From: a virus
IMG/VR virus record: IMGVR_UViG_3300025917_000042
Location: 1 to 34,937 of that record
Strand: one strand, 5' to 3'
DNA: 34,937 nt
Shown here: positions 1-4,408 of the stretch, piece by piece
Layout: every line of letters begins with the position of its first letter
Numbering within the stretch: the stretch's first letter is position 1
Notes under the pieces: generated by a model
Database searches by the model: none
What the model saw: only the letters and a program-made list of their open reading frames with translations
Told to the model about the DNA's origin: nothing
Translations under genes and position numbers: made by a program

Positions 1-103
1 ATTCGTCAGGATAGTGCCGAAGCAGCCCAGTAGTAGGGAGATGGACGGCTGAATCCAGAAGATTACTACCCTGTGACTAACACACGGACACCTCAGTTTT
101 ATA

Positions 104-144
104 CGGGATAAACAGATAAGGCAACCACAAGAACCCTTATCCCG
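104..144. other. inverted repeat in left terminal non-coding region
   Basis: CGGGATAA at 104-111 is complementary to TTATCCCG at 137-144 with a 25-base loop. It lies in the non-coding stretch 1-304, in which I see no convincing gene on either strand. Together with the hairpins at 173-185 and 250-305 it makes this stretch a cluster of stem-loops. A role in ending late transcripts arriving from the right end of a circular molecule is inference. Confidence 0.35.
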
Positions 145-172
145 GTAATACTAGGAAACGGCTGGAGGAGCA

Positions 173-185
173 GGGGCGCAGCCCC
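173..185 (+). terminator. short GC hairpin, possible terminator
   Basis: GGGGC-GCA-GCCCC forms a five-base-pair stem with a three-base loop, followed on the plus strand by an AT-rich stretch with a T run at about 198-203. If the genome is circular, this would stop rightward late transcription coming from the lysis genes. The T run lies too far from the stem for a textbook rho-independent terminator, so the call is tentative. Confidence 0.35.
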
Positions 186-249
186 ATTATTACTATACTT
201 TTTATAGCAATGGGTAGTGATATAGTGTAGTAGGCATACACACGCCAGC

Positions 250-305
250 AACCCCAGCACAAACATTGATGTATCTGGTAGGTACTAATCAATGGAGCTG
301 GGGTT
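250..305 (-). terminator. long two-part stem-loop at the 3' end of the leftward region
   Basis: AACCCCAGC (250-258) pairs perfectly with GCTGGGGTT (297-305), and inside it CATTGAT (264-270) pairs with ATCAATG (288-294). The structure overlaps the stop codon of the minus-strand gene ending at 305, so it probably ends or protects that transcript. There is no U tract, so a protective or processing hairpin is as likely as a terminator. Confidence 0.5.
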
Positions 306-670
306 TATGATAACTGAGCGTCAATCTCAGCATTAGTCAGATAGCCGATATGGGGAGGCTTGTAATTCACCGCCAACATATTAAACACATCTAACTTAGG
401 TGGAATTTTGTTGAGTAAATGTAACGCCGTATAACCGATAGCCAGAGAGGTTGCTACCGGATGACTCTCTAAAGCCTTATCCGCGCCCTCGCTTAATGTC
501 TCCCCGGCTTCACACAACAGCTCGTGTGCGCCCACTACTATTCCAACAGCAATCCAGCCACGCTTAGCCGTCATTTCCGGCCGTATCACATGCTTGAACA
601 CACCGCCCCCAACCCCCTTAACCAGCATAGGTGCAAACTCAATTCCTGTTTTTATATGTTGTTTTTTCAT
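305..670 (-). CDS. small phage protein, DUF7427-like, leaderless
   Basis: A 121-residue protein with the core HELLCEAGETLSEGADKAL followed by ESHPVATSLAIGYTALHLL, then a KIPPKLDVFNML tail. That layout (aliphatic helix, acidic GETLSEG turn, second helix, proline-asparagine-rich end) resembles small membrane-associated proteins of actinobacterial phages that I recall as DUF7427; function unknown. The start is set at ATG 670 rather than the upstream in-frame ATG at 688, because a TATACT hexamer (680-685) would put transcription initiation about three bases before 670. No Shine-Dalgarno is present, so a leaderless or near-leaderless mRNA is likely. It is the last gene of the leftward region and appears independently promoted, since a terminator-like hairpin lies between it and the next upstream minus-strand gene. 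Confidence 0.7.
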   Translation of the reverse strand: MKKQHIKTGIEFAPMLVKGVGGGVFKHVIRPEMTAKRGWIAVGIVVGAHELLCEAGETLSEGADKALESHPVATSLAIGYTALHLLNKIPPKLDVFNMLAVNYKPPHIGYLTNAEIDAQLS

Positions 671-679
671 TACAGTTAG

Positions 680-685
680 AGTATA
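680..685 (-). promoter_or_regulatory. -10 box TATACT for the gene at 305-670
   Basis: TATACT on the minus strand lies nine bases before ATG 670, placing the expected transcription start at about 673. No good -35 hexamer is present 16-18 bases upstream, so the promoter is weak or needs an activator. Confidence 0.45.
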
Positions 686-778
686 CATTGCTTGTAAAGC
701 CCCGACTGACTTTAAGCACCTTAACCGTCTTAATCCAGGAAACGCCCAACCACTTTAAACATTGGCTGCAAGTCTCTT

Positions 779-813
779 AAAATAAAAACAGCCCCAAATA
801 AAAACTACTGGGG
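779..813 (-). terminator. rho-independent terminator of the leftward operon
   Basis: Read on the minus strand, CCCCA (809-813) pairs with TGGGG (792-796), followed immediately by CTGTTTTTATTTT. This is the only classical hairpin plus U-tract terminator in the leftward region. It would stop transcripts of the gene at 1022-1267 before they reach the separately promoted gene at 305-670. Confidence 0.55.
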
Positions 814-831
814 GTCGGCCCAGTCCATATC

Positions 832-1029
832 ATGTTAGAAGAACTACTCAATAAACTACCAGCCTATATTCATGATGATGACGAAGATAATCGTCTTTAC
901 TTAATGATAACTAGAGATATAAAAGGTGAATGGAACATGTGTTATGAAACCGAGGGGCGGTGTTACTATGCCACCACCAACCCCTCACTAACAGATTGCG
1001 CTGAAAGCCTACTAGAACAACTTACTTAA
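832..1029 (+). CDS. small acidic hypothetical protein
   Basis: A 65-residue acidic protein (start MLEELLNKLPAYIHDDDEDN) with a pattern of short beta strands (LYLMITRD, EWNMCYET, RCYYATTNPSL) followed by a C-terminal helix. This resembles small phage proteins of the YxxTxNPSLxDAxxxLL type; I cannot assign a function. It is the only plus-strand gene in the leftward region and is transcribed convergently with 1022-1267, overlapping it by eight bases at the 3' ends. No Shine-Dalgarno is visible. The TAAAAT near 777 is a weak -10 candidate. Confidence 0.55.
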   Translation: MLEELLNKLPAYIHDDDEDNRLYLMITRDIKGEWNMCYETEGRCYYATTNPSLTDCAESLLEQLT

Positions 1030-1267
1030 GGCTCTCTACCGCCTTATTAGCTTGCTTGACGCGATTATATTTAGTCGTGCCTTTAGAAACCTTACCGACC
1101 TTGTAATCCACCTGCTGGGGCTTCCTCTCACGTTGCATTACCCTCTGAGAGCTATTTAGAGCCGTTCTACGGGCTTTTCTAGTGCCAAACCGTAGTCTGA
1201 GCCAATCACCCACCAAAATACCGCTACACAGCCCCAGCGTCCACCAAACTATACATGCTTTAACCAT
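1022..1267 (-). CDS. small membrane protein with basic tail
   Basis: An 81-residue protein beginning MVKACIVWWTLGLCSGILVG, a single N-terminal transmembrane segment (about residues 4-20), followed by a strongly basic cytoplasmic tail rich in Arg and Lys. The start at 1267 is chosen over the GTG three codons upstream because AAGGAG lies eight bases before this ATG. It overlaps the convergent gene 832-1029 by eight bases. Role unknown. A small membrane protein in an early region could act in superinfection exclusion, but nothing in the sequence proves that. Confidence 0.6.
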   Translation of the reverse strand: MVKACIVWWTLGLCSGILVGDWLRLRFGTRKARRTALNSSQRVMQRERKPQQVDYKVGKVSKGTTKYNRVKQANKAVESLK

Positions 1268-1354
1268 TTTACCCACTCCTTATTTTAATTTAATAGTTGT
1301 TGGCTGCTGCTTGCAGAGCCTCCCACAAGCCATTTAACAGAGTCGCACCAACTC

Positions 1355-1369
1355 GGTGGCGTAGCCACC
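1355..1369. other. perfect hairpin between leftward genes
   Basis: GGTGGC-GTA-GCCACC, six base pairs with a three-base loop, lies in the 1268-1431 gap between two minus-strand genes. It may end the transcript of the upstream pair (1432-1864) or shape the leader of the next gene. There is no U tract. Confidence 0.35.
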
Positions 1370-1431
1370 CCATACCATAGAACCAATCCTAAGAGTGCAG
1401 CTAATAAGTGGTATTAACAGTTATTATATAT

Positions 1432-1644
1432 TTAACTGGTCTGCTTTTGTTGAGCGTATATCTGCTTGGCTATCTTGTCCTGTAACCGCTCAAGAAAGGC
1501 GTTTACTTTCCTAGCTTCTCTATTTTCTTTAGCTACATTAGCTTGTCCGTAGTCGTCCAAATAGTCCTGCATATCATTGCCGACTGCTCGCCACACTGTC
1601 CAAGCCTGTGCTTCCGTCAGTTTAATGGTGATTGTCTTAGTCAT
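1432..1644 (-). CDS. small hypothetical protein, helical
   Basis: A 70-residue protein starting MTKTITIKLTEAQAWTVWRA. A short beta strand with alternating Lys/Thr is followed by long helices, a shape like small ribbon-helix-helix or coiled-coil phage regulators, but no family is recognised. The start is set at ATG 1644, which overlaps the end of the upstream gene (ATGACTAA), giving translational coupling. A TTG four codons earlier is possible but less likely. Confidence 0.6.
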   Translation of the reverse strand: MTKTITIKLTEAQAWTVWRAVGNDMQDYLDDYGQANVAKENREARKVNAFLERLQDKIAKQIYAQQKQTS

Positions 1645-1864
1645 TGTTTCGCTCAAACCAACTAAGGACTGTTCCCTTGTTATATCGCTTTATAGTTGTG
1701 CCGTGAGGCAATACATTTATGAAAGTCGTATCGCCTAACTGAGTGTATTGATTGACCTCACTGTTCAAAAGGGATTCGCCCCACTCTGAAACTGATTTAT
1801 CGGTGTGGTCAAAATACTCACAACCTCGGCTCATCATTACTTGGTTAGCTTCTTTTAAAGTCAT
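1637..1864 (-). CDS. small hypothetical protein
   Basis: A 75-residue protein (MTLKEANQVMMSRGCEYFDH...) ending in a strand-rich half containing FINVLPHGTTIKRYNKGTVL. The start at 1864 has GAGG five bases upstream; the GTG at 1882 is an alternative. It overlaps the next gene by eight bases. No family recognised; the position in the leftward region suggests an early accessory role. Confidence 0.6.
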   Translation of the reverse strand: MTLKEANQVMMSRGCEYFDHTDKSVSEWGESLLNSEVNQYTQLGDTTFINVLPHGTTIKRYNKGTVLSWFERNND

Positions 1865-1925
1865 ATCATCCTCGTTTCTCACTCTTAAGCCACACTCATA
1901 GCATTGGTTCTAATTGATGTACCTT

Positions 1926-1945
1926 AGCCAGTGATTAAACTGGCT
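1926..1945 (-). other. GCCAGT/ACTGGC hairpin after a micro-gene stop
   Basis: AGCCAGT (1926-1932) and ACTGGCT (1939-1945) form a seven-base-pair hairpin with a six-base loop. It starts at the last base of the stop codon of the 33-residue gene 1945-2046. It is one of three hairpins of related sequence placed directly after small-gene stops (also 2200-2217 and 2514-2540), so a conserved termination, processing or stability role is likely. Confidence 0.6.
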
Positions 1946-2046
1946 TACTTCTTGAGCTGGTCAAGCAACCAAGCTATGTGAAAACCTACGGTAAACACAA
2001 GGCTATAGATGATTAACCCCCAAGTAAGTACTAAAACCACTGTCAT
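1945..2046 (-). CDS. 33-residue single-TM micro-protein
   Basis: MTVVLVLTWGLIIYSLVFTV followed by GFHIAWLLDQLKK: one transmembrane helix (about residues 2-27) and a short polar tail. The start ATG overlaps the stop of the upstream micro-gene as ATGA, so the two are translationally coupled. The stop runs into the hairpin at 1926-1945. It is short, but the coupled start, membrane-like composition and position in an array of similar genes support it being real. Confidence 0.55.
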   Translation of the reverse strand: MTVVLVLTWGLIIYSLVFTVGFHIAWLLDQLKK

Positions 2047-2141
2047 AGATTAGCTGCTGCCTTGTCCACTGCCACTGTAAACGGTGTTACATGCTTGACG
2101 ATAAACTTTGGCGTAGGCTTATAAACTACATTGATTTTCAT
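2043..2141 (-). CDS. 32-residue micro-protein
   Basis: MKINVVYKPTPKFIVKHVTP followed by FTVAVDKAAANL. It has the best ribosome binding site of the region: GGAGG six bases before the ATG, preceded by TTAATTAA as in the neighbouring micro-genes. Its stop overlaps the start of the membrane micro-protein 1945-2046 (ATGA). Function unknown; probably a beta-strand-rich peptide. Confidence 0.6.
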   Translation of the reverse strand: MKINVVYKPTPKFIVKHVTPFTVAVDKAAANL

Positions 2142-2199
2142 ATTGTCCTCCTTAATTAATCACTAATTAAGGTACATCATTTGGACTTGGTAACAGCTT

Positions 2200-2217
2200 G
2201 CCAGCACTTATACTGGC
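2200..2217 (-). other. GCCAG/CTGGC hairpin after a micro-gene stop
   Basis: GCCAG (2200-2204) pairs with CTGGC (2213-2217) around an eight-base loop. It lies one base beyond the stop codon of the 27-residue gene 2219-2302, the same arrangement as at 1926-1945 and 2514-2540. Confidence 0.5.
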
Positions 2218-2218
2218 G

Positions 2219-2302
2219 TTATCTAGGCTTGAGTCTTGACCAGTCTACTTTAGTAAACCAGTAACCAAATACCCAGCCGATAATAAACTCACCCACAATC
2301 AC
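2219..2302 (-). CDS. 27-residue membrane-like micro-protein
   Basis: GTG-started peptide MIVGEFIIGWVFGYWFTKVD ending in WSRLKPR: an aromatic, aliphatic segment that could insert in a membrane, with a basic C-terminus. It overlaps the end of the zinc-finger micro-gene 2289-2378 by 14 bases, and AAGAGAG precedes the GTG. The stop is followed directly by a GCCAG hairpin. A second in-frame GTG two codons later is an alternative start. Confidence 0.45.
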   Translation of the reverse strand: MIVGEFIIGWVFGYWFTKVDWSRLKPR

Positions 2303-2378
2303 CTGCTCTCTTATGCAAGTCTATTTGTCCGGCCACAACATTTTTATGGCAATCAGGACAGTTTACTATTCCATTCAT
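2289..2378 (-). CDS. 29-residue zinc-finger micro-protein
   Basis: MNGIVNCPDCHKNVVAGQID followed by LHKRAGDCG. The spacing CPDC...H...C makes a minimal C-x2-C/H-C zinc-binding module occupying the whole protein (Cys7, Cys10, His22, Cys28). AAGGAG precedes the ATG at good spacing, again inside a TTAATTTAAGGAG context. Possible roles are nucleic-acid or protein binding; no specific function can be read. Confidence 0.6.
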   Translation of the reverse strand: MNGIVNCPDCHKNVVAGQIDLHKRAGDCG

Positions 2379-2513
2379 GGTCTTATCTCCTTAAATTAAG
2401 TGCTGATAAGCCATTACTAAGTCCGTTCCCTAATAAGCACGTTGCCGAACATAATGCTATAATGTGGTTAATCACCACGACTGGCTAGTCCTAAGGTTTT
2501 GACCGACCGACGA
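2379..2513. other. intergenic stretch without a gene
   Basis: No gene is seen here. It contains GTGGTGATTAACCAC (minus strand), a small hairpin, and a plus-strand TATAAT at about 2457-2462 with no matching -35 element. Together with 2514-2540 this separates two micro-gene units. Confidence 0.4.
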
Positions 2514-2540
2514 GGCCAGTCTTAAATCAAAAGACTGGCC
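2514..2540 (-). terminator. strong GGCCAGTCTT hairpin after the 41-residue gene
   Basis: GGCCAGTCTT (2514-2523) and AAGACTGGCC (2531-2540) form a perfect ten-base-pair stem with a seven-base loop, five bases beyond the stop of gene 2546-2671. It is the longest member of the GCCAGT hairpin family. No U tract follows in the leftward direction, so attenuation or 3'-end protection is as plausible as intrinsic termination. Confidence 0.55.
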
Positions 2541-2545
2541 AGCTT

Positions 2546-2671
2546 CTAAGTATTTATCTTTATCCAATCCCAAGCGGCTTGTCTACTAGGGAAATCGCTT
2601 TCTACAAGTGTTCCCAAGTATCCATAAACCGCCCAACCATTCCCACTTTTCTTAACTGTAAATGCTTTCAT
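2546..2671 (-). CDS. 41-residue small protein
   Basis: MKAFTVKKSGNGWAVYGYLG followed by TLVESDFPSRQAAWDWIKIN and T. Two to three beta strands then a helix with an aromatic end, similar in shape to small phage proteins of the type ...GWAVY...F.S..AA..W. AAGGAG lies six bases before the ATG. A promoter candidate (2732-2759) and the long structured leader lie upstream, and the strong hairpin 2514-2540 follows. Function unknown. Confidence 0.65.
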   Translation of the reverse strand: MKAFTVKKSGNGWAVYGYLGTLVESDFPSRQAAWDWIKINT

Positions 2672-3005
2672 GATATCTCCTTAAAATTATGATTGACAAG
2701 GTGCTTACTAGGATTGCCCCGTATAGTGGTTAGCATACTGCTGGTGATTGACTTGCCAAACGGCTGTATAAGTAAGAGAGTTTTCACACACCACACAGGC
2801 CTCTTTTAGTTGTACGTGACTTATGCAGCCAGTTGACCAGTCAATCTAAATTGTTAATGTTCTGTGTCACTCCGATTGCTCACCAGTGACTTGTTGTCGC
2901 AAGGGTTAGGCCAGTCCGCTGGTTTTGGTCATGCCACTGTTTCGGTGACTGACTGGCCTTGTCTTGCTTTAATGTGCGAGCTAGAGTGATAATTCACTTT
3001 CGCTA
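2672..3005 (-). ncRNA. long structured leader or non-coding RNA
   Basis: About 330 bases without a convincing gene lie between the strong leftward promoter (3012-3040) and the 41-residue gene. AGGCCAGTC and GACTGGCCT form a nine-base-pair outer stem (about 2908-2960) enclosing GTCA..CC/GG..TGAC. GTCACT/AGTGAC forms a second stem (about 2866-2891), and TTGACCAGTCAA is a near-palindrome at about 2833. The GGCCAGTC sequence also appears in the hairpins that follow the micro-genes. A structured 5' leader or a trans-acting RNA is inferred; no known RNA family is recognised. Confidence 0.4.
2732..2759 (-). promoter_or_regulatory. candidate promoter for the 41-residue gene
   Basis: Minus strand TTGGCA (2754-2759), 16-base spacer, TATGCT (2732-2737). 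Transcription would begin near 2725, leaving a leader of about 55 bases with a good Shine-Dalgarno before ATG 2671. Each hexamer has mismatches to consensus. Confidence 0.4.
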
Positions 3006-3011
3006 CGCTCC

Positions 3012-3040
3012 AGTATAAGCGAGTCTAAGCACATTGTCAA
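3012..3040 (-). promoter_or_regulatory. strong sigma70 promoter, leftward
   Basis: Minus strand TTGACA (3035-3040), exact 17-base spacer, TATACT (3012-3017): a near-consensus housekeeping promoter. Transcription would start near 3005 and run through the structured leader into the micro-gene array, so it is probably the main early leftward promoter. Confidence 0.8.
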
Positions 3041-3090
3041 GGCACATTGTTGCACCCAACCAACAAAACTGTGGAAAGAAAGTGGATAAC

Positions 3091-3243
3091 TCAGCGTTTA
3101 ACAGAGATAGGCTTGTCTAACTTAACCTGCAAATCACTCAACCACTCAAGCCAACCCATTAAAAGATTGCCTATTAAATACCTAAGGACTAACTTATTGT
3201 TTCGCTTAACCCGGACTTTGATTGTGTGTTTGTTGTTTGACAT
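3091..3243 (-). CDS. 50-residue basic protein, leaderless
   Basis: MSNNKHTIKVRVKRNNKLVL, then RYLIGNLLMGWLEWLSDLQV, then KLDKPISVKR. A basic beta-strand N-terminus is followed by an amphipathic or membrane-like helix. The in-frame ATG at 3303 would give 70 residues, but a near-consensus promoter (3250-3278) lies inside that extension, so ATG 3243 at the expected transcription start is preferred. No Shine-Dalgarno is present and a leaderless mRNA is predicted. As the first gene of the leftward region, transcribed divergently from the packaging genes, it could be a regulator, but no DNA-binding motif is recognised. Confidence 0.6.
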   Translation of the reverse strand: MSNNKHTIKVRVKRNNKLVLRYLIGNLLMGWLEWLSDLQVKLDKPISVKR

Positions 3244-3266
3244 AACCACAGTATAGCATAGATAAT
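3237..3266 (+). promoter_or_regulatory. rightward promoter for packaging genes
   Basis: Plus strand TTGACA (3237-3242), 18-base spacer, GATAAT (3261-3266). Transcription would start near 3273, 33 bases before ATG 3306. It overlaps the leftward promoter 3250-3278 almost completely, so the two cannot be occupied together. Confidence 0.65.
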
Positions 3267-3278
3267 GTATTACGTCAA
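3250..3278 (-). promoter_or_regulatory. sigma70 promoter fused to start codon 3243
   Basis: Minus strand TTGACG (3273-3278), 17-base spacer, TATACT (3250-3255). Six bases separate the -10 box from ATG 3243, so transcription should start at or next to the A of the start codon. Confidence 0.75.
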
Positions 3279-3305
3279 CCTCACCAACCATGATAATATA
3301 CATTT

Positions 3306-3770
3306 ATGCAAACAATAGTAAAACCTAGTGAAAAGCTAACGAAGCCCACGCCCCAAAACCGCCCAAAACAAACCAATAAATATATAAAGGATAGTGTATG
3401 GGTAAATAAAGAATTACAGTCCATGATTGACCAACTGGCCGCCCAACAACAGATTATAAGCAAGGTACAATTATTTGATACCAAGCAATACAGTAGACAT
3501 CAGTTTAATAAATGGCAGGAGAAGTATAGTGGTATACCATCTATCCAAGAGCGGCTTAAAAAAATAGAGGAAATGCTTGAATCTCATCTGATAACAGCAG
3601 GTATGACACGCAACCCAGCCTTCCCAATCTTCCTATTAAAGAACCACTACGGCTACCAAGATAAGAGAGAGGTTACAACAGATAACAACTACTCCTTCAC
3701 AGTCAGTAGAGGCCTCCCACTCCCTGTTAGGAAGCAGGTACAGGCTAAGGTCACCAAGACAAGTAAGTAG
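3306..3770 (+). CDS. terS: terminase small subunit-like protein
   Basis: A 154-residue basic protein. The N-terminus (about residues 1-30) is Lys/Pro/Gln rich. The central helices carry KWQEKYSGIPSIQERLKKIE, and the stretch EMLESHLITAGMTRNPAFPI plus FLLKNHYGYQDKREVTTDN is the hallmark I associate with small DNA-packaging subunits of phages (LLKNxYGYxDKxE). In that family the small subunit binds the pac or cos region and delivers DNA to the large subunit. The large terminase begins about 640 bases downstream, which supports the call. Two features separate them: a hairpin and a regulator gene. No Shine-Dalgarno precedes the ATG; translation would rely on a 33-base leader from the promoter at 3237-3266. 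Confidence 0.7.
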   Translation: MQTIVKPSEKLTKPTPQNRPKQTNKYIKDSVWVNKELQSMIDQLAAQQQIISKVQLFDTKQYSRHQFNKWQEKYSGIPSIQERLKKIEEMLESHLITAGMTRNPAFPIFLLKNHYGYQDKREVTTDNNYSFTVSRGLPLPVRKQVQAKVTKTSK

Positions 3771-3773
3771 TGG

Positions 3774-3797
3774 GTCGCACAATGTATCTTGTGCGAC
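3774..3797 (+). terminator. perfect hairpin after the small terminase gene
   Basis: GTCGCACAA (3774-3782) and TTGTGCGAC (3789-3797) form a nine-base-pair stem with a six-base loop, three bases after the stop codon. There is no U tract; it may attenuate rather than fully end transcription. The 3798-4070 stretch beyond it holds no gene but contains TGTACA operator elements. Confidence 0.5.
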
Positions 3798-3860
3798 TAA
3801 CCCCACCACTGTTAATCACACCACTATACATATAAGTATACCTACACCACCACATGTAGC

Positions 3861-3868
3861 GTGTACAC
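3861..3868 (+). promoter_or_regulatory. GTGTACAC palindrome, distal operator candidate
   Basis: A perfect GTGTACAC palindrome lies about 200 bases upstream of the Phd/YefM-like gene. A related GTGTACA occurs at 3978-3984. Both share the TGTACA core of the main array at 4046-4071, so they are plausible auxiliary sites for the same protein. Confidence 0.45.
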
Positions 3869-4045
3869 TCACTATTATAAGAATGCTTAAATACTGTCCT
3901 ACCATACAAAAGCTAACAGATAAGAACCTGCTTAGGGGTCCCAGTTCCATCAGAGTAAAGAACGAAGTGATATGTTCGTGTACAGATGAGAACCGTATTT
4001 CACAATGCAGATATATAGATTTAATTTTTTAGTATTGTATATGTA

Positions 4046-4071
4046 TGTACATAAGTGTACAGTAATGTACA
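4046..4071 (+). promoter_or_regulatory. three TGTACA operators at ten-base spacing
   Basis: TGTACA occurs at 4046-4051, 4056-4061 and 4066-4071, each exactly ten bases apart, so on one face of the helix. The last overlaps the start codon at 4071. TGTACA is the published core of the YefM antitoxin operator, and GTGTACAC-type palindromes are used by Phd. The adjacent gene encodes a protein with the N-terminal pattern of that family, so autorepression is the obvious inference. Confidence 0.65.
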
Positions 4072-4394
4072 TGAACTATAACGTCCCTGCATTCAGAGCT
4101 AGGTTAAAGGAAGCATTCAATTTAGCGTTGGCTGAAGAACCGGTAATCATTGAACGGGGCGGTATGATATTTAGGTTAGAACATATTGGGTCGGCTGTCG
4201 CACTGGAAACAAACGAGAAGACCCATAAGGCGATAGCTAAGAACTATACTGAGAACCCTGTTGAAATGGCAAAGAATGTTGTTAAGGTACAGAATGACCC
4301 AGCCTTTACTGGTGCTATGAGGTTCTGTCCCAATGGACATCCTAAACCAGAGGGTAGGGACAGGTGCCTAGGCAAGGGATGTAAATACTCGTAG
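4071..4394 (+). CDS. Phd/YefM-like antitoxin-type repressor with C-terminal zinc module
   Basis: A 107-residue protein. Residues about 5-38, with FRARLKEAFNLALAEEPVII then ERGGMIFRLEHI, match the Phd/YefM/RelB-type antitoxin fold (N-terminal helix, then E-P-V-I-I-x-R-x-G strand). The C-terminus ends FCPNGHPKPEGRDRCLGKGC, a likely zinc-binding C-x3-H...C...C module in place of a toxin-binding tail. The start at 4071 is preferred over an upstream in-frame ATG at 4005 because the extension is encoded by the TGTACA operator array. ATG 4065 is also possible; neither has a Shine-Dalgarno. No toxin gene follows; the next gene is the terminase. It is therefore best read as a stand-alone repressor, possibly timing packaging genes. 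Confidence 0.6.
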   Translation: MNYNVPAFRARLKEAFNLALAEEPVIIERGGMIFRLEHIGSAVALETNEKTHKAIAKNYTENPVEMAKNVVKVQNDPAFTGAMRFCPNGHPKPEGRDRCLGKGCKYS

Positions 4395-4408
4395 TACAAT
4401 TAAACCAA

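Larger units (their letters stand above)
1915..2179. repeat. 12-bp inverted repeats bounding a two-gene micro-cassette
   Basis: TGATGTACCTTA at 1915-1926 and its exact complement TAAGGTACATCA at 2168-2179 flank the coupled micro-genes 1945-2046 and 2043-2141. The repeats could be operator sites upstream of two genes or the ends of a small mobile cassette. Only the repeat itself is seen. Confidence 0.5.

Noticed and set aside
2457-2462. Perfect TATAAT on the plus strand
   Set aside because: No -35 hexamer at 16-18 bases and no plus-strand gene downstream; probably fortuitous in AT-rich DNA.
3047-3256. Plus-strand open frame of 69 codons
   Set aside because: It lies antisense to the 50-residue leftward gene and its promoters, has no ribosome site and a composition unlike neighbouring proteins.
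3281-3484. Minus-strand open frame antisense to the small terminase gene
   Set aside because: Cys/Trp/Phe-rich translation typical of an antisense shadow; the plus-strand frame has family-like motifs.
4005-4070. N-terminal extension of the Phd/YefM-like gene from ATG 4005
   Set aside because: The extra 22 residues are encoded by AT-rich operator DNA with three TGTACA sites, and the antitoxin-like domain begins after ATG 4071.
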